Of a stretch of 13,440 nucleotides of DNA, positions 1-7,700 are shown in pieces. This DNA comes from Euperipatoides rowelli (Eukaryota > Onychophora > Udeonychophora > Euonychophora > Peripatopsidae), in NCBI GenBank assembly GCA_003024985.2, contig PXIH01S0000516.1. One strand, given 5' to 3'. The position numbers were made by a program, and so were the translations under genes. Under the pieces are notes generated by a model. The model searched no databases. It worked only from the letters and a program-made list of their open reading frames with translations, and was not told where the DNA came from. Numbering within the stretch: the stretch's first letter is position 1; every line of letters begins with the position of its first letter.

Positions 1-1248
1 TGTATATTTGTTAATTATATTGCCAATCTTGCTGGCTCTTTGAATCAATCAAGTTTAAATTTGAGTTATGCATAGAGAACGGAAGACTTGTCTCATTTAA
101 CTTTGTTTGACCATTTGATTGATCAATTTGTAAGACAAAAGGCTAGGAAACAAAAGCTTAGATAAGTTGTAAATTATCTTTTTTAAAAAAAAAAAAAATA
201 TTTTTATTAAAAAATGTCAAATGGCTAATTAATTAAATATTCTTTTGTTTACTTTATGTTAAAAGAAGTAATTCTTGTTATGAGAGTATAGCAGTTTTTT
301 TTAAGAAAGGATAATAAAAGGTCAATCGTGCTCAGAGTGTAGTTACGCGCCTGTCACTAATAAACAACATCTAATTCAGAAATGTTAGAATAAATATATT
401 TATAAAATGAATCAATGTGAATAAATTGTTTGGATTCAAAATTATATGAGCATTGGCAAGATAAGTGAAATACCCTTGAATAAAACAAAAGAATATAATT
501 GCGAGCATTATAAAATTTAGAAAAATTACCAATAGAACAAAAAACAGACCAGGTTCAAACTTATGTTTTGGTGAACGCAGTGTTACATTGTTAGCCTACA
601 TACAGTATGTTGAGGGCAAAAAATAAATTATTAAGATCCTGCCAATTCAATGGGGGGAGGGATGCAGTGGAACCATTCTTTTCACATGACAAGGTTTTAA
701 TCCCTAAAAATTTATTATTTTAATAGAATTGAATCTTTCCTATTGAATTTTCTGTTCAAGCTTTAATTATATAAGCTCAGAGTATCTTAGTAGTTCAGTT
801 TAGAATGGTCACATTGTTTTAGTATTATTATTTATTGTGTAACTTTGCAACTCTTAAACTACCGTACTAAGATAATTCAATGTACATTACCTTCTAAAAG
901 GTAAACAATTCACTTCAAGCTTTAAGTAGGTCTTAGAATTTTCAGTTTGAAGTCAATTCTATTAAAAAATAACTCTCTATCCATAGAAATGTTGGGTTAA
1001 AAGATTTTACTGCTGCGGCCTCTATTTTTTTACAACAAAGAAATTTTAATTACATAACCAGTTAAAACATTATTCTTATGCTTGACGAAGACTACAAGCA
1101 TAATTTGGTAATTTGTCCGAATCTAGAACGCAAACATTACTTTTGAAATTTAAACTTTAAAATGAATAAGAAATGTTGTAAGAAGTCATCTGTTTTAATC
1201 ATGAATGGTTAAAAAACACTGAGTGCTTTAACTATCAATTACACATAC
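1..1248. other. AT-rich non-coding DNA
   Basis: No coding region, RNA gene or clear transposon end is visible on either strand. The stretch is AT-rich with short A and T runs, for example the A run near 185-200. Every frame is broken by frequent stops. It could be intronic or intergenic; nothing here decides which. Confidence 0.6.
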
Positions 1249-1424
1249 CTTTTAGCCAATAAATTTTATGGAACTGGACAAATAGTTGTTCACAGTTAAA
1301 TGAAGAATGACAATAATTCCGAGAATGCCTACAAATAAATTAAACCAGGGGGCAGTGGTTGAAGAAACTCCATAGTTAAGACCAGGATGATGAGGGGAAG
1401 GGCCTGTAGGCCTGGACAAGGTTC
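1249..1424 (-). other. Possible exon with a membrane-segment-like C-terminus
   Basis: Read on the - strand, this segment follows a good 3' splice site context (T-rich tract, then CCTACAG ending at 1425) and ends at a donor-like AG/GTATGT at 1249/1248. A second CTACAG lies 21 bases further in, so the exon could start at 1403. One frame is open and ends in TAA at 1254-1252, only three bases before the donor. It reads PSPHHPGLNYGVSS, then a hydrophobic stretch that includes WFNLFVGILGIIVIL, then a short polar tail. That would suit a tail-anchored membrane protein. The segment is richer in GC than its surroundings. Against a real exon: a stop directly before a donor is unusual, a second frame is also open for about 30 codons, and I recognise no family. 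It may be a remnant, a repeat or chance. Confidence 0.2.
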
Positions 1425-2176
1425 CTGTAGGCCAAGAAAAAGTAAATAAAACGTCCATACAACTATAAAAAAAAAAGCTTATCAAATCTTCATGCACAAG
1501 AAAAAGCTCATCAAAATTAAGGGCCCCGCTTGGATTTCCAGTCCCGGAGCCTCGATTAGGATGTAGGGTCCTTGAGCCAGGCACACTCTGGAGATAAAAT
1601 CAGAGAAAGAAATCTCTACAGGCAATTTGTCCCCGAGAGATAATCTGCAAGAGAAATTTGACGCACATCATTCTTGGAAATACGATTTTAGTAAAAGCTT
1701 TGTTTTGATGTCTAGGGCTTACTGTTGCTATATCCTTGTCAAACTTATTTAAATTAAATGAATATCAATGAGGGGGATGCTATTACTATTGCTACAGATT
1801 CATGCTTTGTTGATGAAAAGGAAAAGACTATGATATTTTGATACATACAATCCCCTTCAAATCCTGCGATATCAAAACTGGTTTCAAAAAAGAATTGATT
1901 TGTAAATTAAGAATTTCTCTCTATTATTTAAAATTAAATGCAGAACAAAAATTTTTATGAATATAATTTTCATTATTGGTGGCAGTGGCTTGAGTTTTCA
2001 TGCCGCCATGTTTGGTGGGTCAGGTGTTAGCATTGTCATTGAGTGTAACACAAGTATGTTCTCTACTCTGTGTCTGTGATTGGCTGTGATTTAATTCTTG
2101 AAAGATAAATACTCAAAAAGTATAGCTCTAGTCTACTTCTGTGATTTATCAGATAATTATCTTTCACGTCAGTTTT
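1425..2176. other. Non-coding DNA with a GC-richer patch
   Basis: Mostly AT-rich sequence. The patch at about 1520-1585 (GGGCCCC, then CCCGGAGCCTCG, then GAGCCAGGC) is clearly richer in GC than the flanks and resembles a piece of an interspersed repeat. The open - strand frame through it lacks an ATG at its left limit and reads GTG instead, so it is not called as a gene. No terminal repeats were found around it. Confidence 0.4.
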
Positions 2177-2184
2177 CTCTAGAG
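2177..2184. repeat. Left 8-bp target-site duplication of the hAT-type MITE
   Basis: CTCTAGAG lies immediately before the left terminal repeat and is identical to the copy at 2496-2503. An 8-bp duplication is the hAT hallmark. The sequence is palindromic and fits the nTnnnnAn preference described for Ac/hobo-type hAT transposases as well as a central TA. Confidence 0.9.
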
Positions 2185-2495
2185 CAGTGGCTCCCAACTT
2201 TTTTACATGTGAGGACCACTTTTCCAACTCCATATAAGTTGTGGACCACCAGCTCACACACACACAAATACATATGATTATTGGAAGACCTTTTTTGGGG
2301 GGGGAGGGGGGGAGGAGCACCAGCTTATATGTAATATCACAATATNNNNATCAATTGTTTTAGAAAGAATATGCCTATATTCAATTTCACAAGTTATTGA
2401 TTAGTTGCCAAACTAAAAATGTAGAATTTTTTTTAAAATTGATAAAACAGCCAGGGACCACATGTGGTCCACGGACCACAGGTTGGGAACCACTG
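2185..2495. mobile_element. Complete non-autonomous hAT-type MITE, 311 bp
   Basis: The left end CAGTGGCTCCCAAC and the right end GTTGGGAACCACTG form terminal inverted repeats (14 of the first 16 bases match). Perfect 8-bp duplications of CTCTAGAG flank them. The CAGTGGTTCCCAAC-type terminus is shared by many Charlie-like hAT elements in animals. Inside are subterminal motifs: GGACCAC at 2213-2219, GTGGACCAC at 2241-2249, a perfect 16-bp palindrome at 2455-2470, GTGGTCCAC at 2464-2472 and GGACCAC at 2473-2479. These are candidates for transposase binding. The interior also has a short CA run near 2255-2266, a G-rich run at 2297-2316 and a 4-base gap at 2346-2349. There is no transposase gene, so it would depend on an autonomous relative. 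Exact target duplications point to a fairly recent insertion. Confidence 0.92.
2346..2349. other. Assembly gap (NNNN) inside the MITE
   Basis: Four ambiguous bases lie about 30 bases past the G-rich run, so the true length of the element may differ from 311 bp. Confidence 0.99.
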
Positions 2496-2503
2496 CTCTA
2501 GAG
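2496..2503. repeat. Right 8-bp target-site duplication of the hAT-type MITE
   Basis: CTCTAGAG directly follows the terminal CCACTG and matches the left copy at 2177-2184 in all eight bases. Confidence 0.9.
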
Positions 2504-2646
2504 AATGTATGACACACAGACATGAGAGAATTACAGTAATTGTAGGTGTAAAATTCTCCTGATTCTCAGAGAATTTATCTCTAGTGTGTGTGTACACCTT
2601 AATAATGGCTATGTACTGGCTAAGAAAATATTAAAATTTAAAAATA

Positions 2647-2852
2647 CAGGGTGTTCCAAATTCATCATTACAACTTTATCCCTCAAAAAAAAAAAACTAA
2701 ATAAGATAGCGAAGTTTGTTTTTGTGTATATGTAACAGCGACTCATAAAGTTTTATTTGCTGTTCATTATGTAATAAACATATTTTTGTTATCGTATTAT
2801 GTTTATGTTTTATTGAGGGTAAAAGTTGTAAAGATAAATTTGGAACACCCTG
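2647..2852. mobile_element. Complete non-autonomous Tc1/mariner-type MITE, 206 bp
   Basis: Terminal inverted repeats of about 40 bp at 2647-2686 and 2813-2852 match at 36 of 40 positions. The outer ends are CAGGGTGTTCCAAATT and its complement. TA dinucleotides flank both ends (2645-2646 and 2853-2854), the target duplication of the Tc1/mariner superfamily. CAGGGTGT-type termini are common in insect mariner-like MITEs. The 126-bp centre is AT-rich, starts with a 12-base A run and has no open reading frame. It therefore carries no transposase and would have been mobilised in trans. The four mismatches between the ends suggest an older insertion than the neighbouring hAT element. Confidence 0.88.
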
Positions 2853-2854
2853 TA

Positions 2855-3564
2855 TATTAGGAAATTACATAAATGGTAAAGTAGGGGGATGTGGCAAAAC
2901 ATGGGTAATAATAATCTAAAAAAATGTACTATTCAAAACTTTGGAATTCACAAGAATTTTATTGAGTCATTTTGTTAGAACATTGGAATGCCAACATTCG
3001 AAACAATATTCCTGGTCAAAATTTAAACCATTAGTCAACCTTTAACAAGAATATACAACAGGTTTATTAGTATTATAAGAACTATTAAAGATTGGTAAAT
3101 ATAAATATAATTTATTGTCCAATTATAAGCTGCATAAATAATTTATATTATAAAAATTTAATTAACTAAATTGTAATCAGTGGAAAATTGATGACAATAA
3201 AAACTTCTTTCCCTATTATTTTAATGTTTGTGAGACAGATCGACAATAAATAATGCTTAAAAATGATTTTTATTTGTTCCCAATTACAAAATAAGGAACT
3301 ATCAAATTATTTTGTATTAATATTGAATATAAGAATGCTTAGAAAGACAAAAAATGCGATTAATTTAACAGCTAAAGCCATATATGTATAAGGTATAATC
3401 ATAACCTGAATAGGGGAAAAAAAGTATGGTGATGTGGCTAGTGGAAGTAAGTTATAATTATAGTAAAATTTGTATAAAATTGAACTGGTTAAGGCCAAAA
3501 AAAATCCGTTTTAAGCAAGTTTCTTTTTTATACAAGTTTTATTACATATAAAATGTTTATTTAG
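2855..3564. other. AT-rich non-coding DNA
   Basis: No supported gene on either strand. The one modest - strand frame (about 3307-3498) has a low-complexity Leu/Ile/Tyr composition expected from AT-rich DNA. No terminal repeats or RNA gene were recognised. Confidence 0.55.
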
Positions 3565-3603
3565 GGCATGGGTGTAGCCAGAAAATTATTTTGGAGGGTG
3601 CCT

Positions 3604-3647
<44 letters not shown>
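3565..3647. repeat. 43-bp T tract with a repeat-like head
   Basis: The segment GGGCATGGGTGTAGCCAG, followed by an AT stretch and GGAGGGTGCCTG, runs directly into 43 consecutive T residues at 3605-3647. On the - strand this reads as a poly(A) run followed by CAGGCACCCTCC and CTGGCTACACCCATGCCC. GTAGCCAG-type heads next to homopolymers recur in many invertebrate interspersed repeats, so a repeat fragment is likely. I see no target duplication. The exact T count may be a sequencing or assembly approximation. Confidence 0.6.
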
Positions 3648-3648
<1 letters not shown>

Positions 3649-4416
3649 TATATACGTGTTGTTTCCCTGTTGACAGATTTGATAAGCTTTTTTTGGTTGT
3701 ATGGACATTGAGATTTTTAAAGTTTAAAATACACCCTTGATTTAGGGTCAAATAAATTTCTGGTTTAGACAAAATTCTGTTTTATTCAAGTTCTGTTTGA
3801 GAAAGTTTTACTGTAGGCTATATAAAAAATAAAAAAAAAAAGGTATATGATGAATACGATGGGTGGGATGTAAATAATATTATAATCCCATCAAAGGAAA
3901 TTATGGTCATTATGAGTTAGGGGGAAATATTTGGTTTGGTTTAGATGTTGGATGGAAGCGAATTATTGTCAAAGCAAATTAATTATGTCAAAGTGAGGGG
4001 GAAAACTGAAAAATAGACATTAATCAAAAATTGTAATGTACTGAATATTCCTGAATCTCAAAAGCACATTTTATATTTAGAGAATGAATTCAAATCCAGT
4101 TTATGATTTAATATTTTTTTTAACCCATGCTTTTTCCTTTGTAGGAATATGTAAAGGGGAAATTTGTAAATTATTTGTAAATTTGTAAATTAAATAGTTG
4201 ATATATTTACATTAAAAATAATCCTGGCTGTAGAGTTACAGCATATTCAGATTAAGATTAACAGCAATTTACAAATAATTCCATTGTGAAGGTTTTTTTT
4301 TTTTCTTCTTCAACTTGCCTCTTGACAGTTTCATTCTTTGTATCTAAATTTACATAAAATGAAATTGAATTCTACATGTAAAATTACTTAATTTGTTTAT
4401 ATATTTTATTTTCTAG
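3648..4416. other. Non-coding DNA upstream of the zinc-finger gene
   Basis: AT-rich with no gene. It has two pyrimidine-rich stretches that end in AG: TTTTTCCTTTGTAG at 4131-4144 and TTTTATTTTCTAG at 4404-4416. Either could be a 3' splice site of an upstream intron of the zinc-finger gene. A 15-bp exact inverted pair, AATTATTTGTAAATT at 4169-4183 and its complement at 4266-4280, could form a long-loop hairpin; in DNA this AT-rich it may be chance. Confidence 0.4.
4415..4416 (+). promoter_or_regulatory. Candidate 3' splice site (leader exon)
   Basis: ATATTTTATTTTCTAG has a good pyrimidine tract and a CTAG end. If used, the exon that follows would carry the 5' leader of the zinc-finger gene. 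It would contain several upstream ATGs, starting with ATG at 4420. No matching donor could be identified by eye. Confidence 0.35.
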
Positions 4417-4419
4417 ATA

Positions 4420-4527
4420 ATGGATGCAGCGGTTATTCAACTTTTAAAATTCAATTATCTTTTCCTGATAAAAAAAATTAAGATTCAAATGAAAAAGAAA
4501 AAAAGTAACACTAACTGCCAAACTTAA
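4420..4527 (+). other. Upstream ORF, 35 codons
   Basis: ATG lies four bases after the candidate splice acceptor, and the frame closes with TAA at 4525-4527. The peptide starts MDAAVIQLLK and ends in a Lys-rich stretch. If the leader is really transcribed, this ORF would be expected to dampen translation of the main gene. At least five other ATGs follow before 4707 (at about 4532, 4574, 4587, 4618 and 4664), each closing before or near the main start. The peptide shows no domain and is probably not a functional protein. Confidence 0.25.
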
Positions 4528-4701
4528 AAATAATGATGTCAGTTACGTAGTGATTAGTGAAATAAAACAACAAATGAAATCCTAAATGTTTATAGGATTA
4601 TCGTTAAAACTTTAAAATGTTCACACTTCTGTGGTGCAAGTCAATTTGGTATTGATTCCACATATGGTCTCTTTTCACTGCCATTAATTAATTAAGTCAT
4701 T

Positions 4702-4703
4702 TA
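4702..4703 (+). promoter_or_regulatory. Alternative 3' splice site just before the start codon
   Basis: CTCTTTTCACTGCC, then TTAATTAATTAAG and TCATTTAG, end three bases before the main ATG. The tract has pyrimidines and branch-like TTAAT sequences. Splicing here would remove all the upstream ATGs from the mRNA and put the start codon near the beginning of the coding exon. That makes biological sense, but it is an inference from sequence alone. Confidence 0.35.
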
Positions 4704-4706
4704 GTG

Positions 4707-7700
4707 ATGGATCCTGTAAAAGATCAGCTATTGGATAGTTTCCTTGGAAACTCCAGCACGTTGGCAGCTATATGTTCTAATGATGTTTTACCAGGAGTCA
4801 CCAACATGAACAATGGAGAAAATAACTTGCCAAAATATTATGTGGAGTACATCTTCAATGAAAGCATGTTGTCACAAGCTTCCTTACAAAATTTATACTT
4901 GTGCCTTGTAAAATGCACTTTGAACAGTTGTAAGGCTGTATTCAAATTGGAGGAAAATTTTAAATATCACCTGAAATGCCATAATCTTGAAGAAGATAGT
5001 TTTACCTGTGCGGAATGTTTCGAGAAGCTGAGCAGCTGGCCTCAATTACAGTACCATTTGTGGCAAATTCATGAATTGGACTTGGAAATGGTAACCTGTG
5101 AAATGTGTGGTTACAAAGCTGATTGCGCAAAACTTCTCGATTCCCATAAAATTATTCACGTTGGTAAAAGATTTTTCAAGTGCGAAATATGCAATGAAGT
5201 ATTTTCATGGTTCTCTCATCTTGGAAAACATTTATCTGTTCATGAACGTGAAATGGCCATGTTTAGTAGCACTCTAAGTGAAAATGTTGAAGGTAGTTCT
5301 TTAAGTGTTGTAGCTAATTTTTTTTTTAAATGTGAATTTTGTCAAAAAGAAATTGAAGAGGAATCTAAATTTCTTGAACATAGAATGGAACATTCCAATT
5401 GTGAGTGCAATATTTGTTACACTTGTTTTCCTGATGTTAAATGCTTATCTGAACATAAAGTTCTGGTACATAATTGTGTGGAACATAAATGTGATCTCTG
5501 TGATTTTAAGAATTTGATTGCTATAAATTTGGAACTTCATATGAAAGCACAACATCCTGCTGATAAACATACAGAAGACGATTTATCTCAAGATTCAAAA
5601 ATCAGCTTATTATCAGTAGCTGTATATCATTGTCCTTATTGTGATTATTCTGTTTCAGGATTATTTCCATACAAAATACATTTAAAAGTGCAGCATATGG
5701 GAAAGCCGTTAGTATTTGCCTGCAAATTTTGTAACTTTGTGACTTCAAAGTGGATAAGTTTTCAAGAGCATTTCAATTTTCATAGCACTGATCAACCTCA
5801 AGTATTGTCTTGTGACTTCTGTGGATTTACTTCTAAACAAAGTTCTACTTTGAAATTACACATGAATAGGCATATTGGAGAAAAACCATATGGTGATCTT
5901 GCAAAACACTTTGCTGTTGATAAGAACCAAGGGCCTGATTTTAATTCTGATATCAGTATCATTAGTGTTAAAAGTGATTTAACTAATGTAGTTGATTTGG
6001 GTTTTAAATGTGACGTATGTCAAAAACAGTTTGAAGAGGAATCAAAATTTCTAGAACATTGCCTGGAACATTCAGATTGTGAGTGCAGTATTTGTTGCAG
6101 TTGTTTTCCTGATGTTAAAAGTTTATATGAGCATAAAGTAGTGATGCATAATTGTATTGAGCACAAATGCGACCTCTGTGATTTTAAAAGTTTGAATTAC
6201 ATGAATTTAGAGCATCATCTTAAAGTTCAACATCCTGGTGATAAACTTGGACAAGAGGATTTAAGTCCAAATTTGAAAACGGGCTGTTTATCGGAAGCTG
6301 AATATAAATGTATGTATTGTAGTTACACAGCTTCAAGATTATTACCCTACAAAATCCATTTAAAATTAATACATACTGGAAAACCTATGGTGTTTACTTG
6401 CAAGTTTTGTACTTTTGTGACTTCAAAGTGGATTATTTTTCAGGGACACCTGAATTCTCACAATGTGGTCCAACCACAAGAGATGTCTTGCAACCTGTGT
6501 GGTTATACTACCAGGCACAGCTCTGCATTGACTGTGCACATGCGTCGACATACCGGGGAGAAGCCATACCATTGTGATATTTGTGATTACAAAACAGCTG
6601 AAAAATATCGTTTAAAATATCATAAAATGAAACATTCTGGCGAGAAACTTTTTCACTGTGTTATTTGTAATTATAGCGCTATGAGAGCAGATCTGTACAA
6701 AATTCATCTCAAATCCAAACATGACGGACAGGGTCTTTTTACATGTACAATGTGCACATGTTCATTTGTTGATGAGAGCAAATTTCAACACCATATGGAA
6801 GCTCATAAAGATGGCATTATGTCTCTTTCGGATATCAAAGATATTGACAAGAAAATATGCTCCCTCTGTGACTATTCTACTTATCGTATTAGTGATTTTA
6901 GACGACATCTTAGACAACATACCGGGGAGAAACCTTTCCAGTGCACTTTATGTGATTATAAGACCGACAAACGATATCGATATGAAAGCCATAACAGAAA
7001 ACATGCTGAAGAACATTTGTATAGATGTCCCCATTGTGATTATATTACCAAGCAAAACTTTAAATATAAATTACATTTAATAACAAAACACCCGAAAATA
7101 GAACAATTGTTTTCTTGTGAATTGTGTTCCTTTATTTCAGTTGGAGAAAATGAATTACAAGAACATATTAACGCCCACAAAATCGGATCTGTTGCAAAAA
7201 TGGCAGAAGAGGAGATAAACGAGAATGACAGTGAGAGTCCTAACACTAACAAATATAACATTCCTGAAAATTTAAATTGTGATAATCTGAAAATAGAAAA
7301 TGCAGATGCTACAAAACTGGAAGTTAGTTCTGATAATTCAACCGTTACCCCTGAATTAAGTTTAGTTTCTACAACTTCTACCACTGATTTAAGCTTAGTT
7401 CCTGTGAAATCAAATGAATGGGATAATAAAATAAAAGTCGAATCTCGTTGTTGTTCTATTTGTGGCTATTCCACAAATTATACTTCCCATTTTACAAAAC
7501 ATTTGCTTTTGCATTCTGCAGATAATCCTTTTATTTGTGAGGAATGTGGGTTCAGAACGGATCATCGAGAAAAACTAAAACAACACATGCTCTTTCATTT
7601 GGGAATCAAAAAGCATCAATGTCCTTATTGTCCATATGCTGTGAATAATACCTTTATCTTCAAAAAACATTTAAAAGTTGTACATCCTGGTGAAAAGGGG

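Noticed and set aside
2063-2320. Minus-strand ORF across the left end of the hAT MITE
   Set aside because: It runs across the target duplication and transposon end and reads through CA and G runs; not a transposase.
3557-3772. Minus-strand ORF containing a poly-lysine run
   Set aside because: The lysines are simply the 43-bp homopolymer read as AAA codons.
4169-4280. 15-bp exact inverted pair upstream of the zinc-finger gene as a MITE
   Set aside because: The arms are AT-only apart from one G or C, there is no target duplication, and the spacing is arbitrary; probably chance.
4704-4706. GTG as the first codon of the zinc-finger gene
   Set aside because: The next codon, at 4707, is ATG with a strong Kozak context. 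Eukaryotic genes rarely start at GTG, so the protein is taken as 1266 residues.
6721-7080. Plus-strand ORF of 119 codons in another frame
   Set aside because: Overlaps functional fingers in the main frame and has no recognisable domain.
7040-7384. Minus-strand ORF of 114 codons inside the zinc-finger gene
   Set aside because: It lies opposite intact finger and linker codons and has no coherent protein features; it is a shadow frame.
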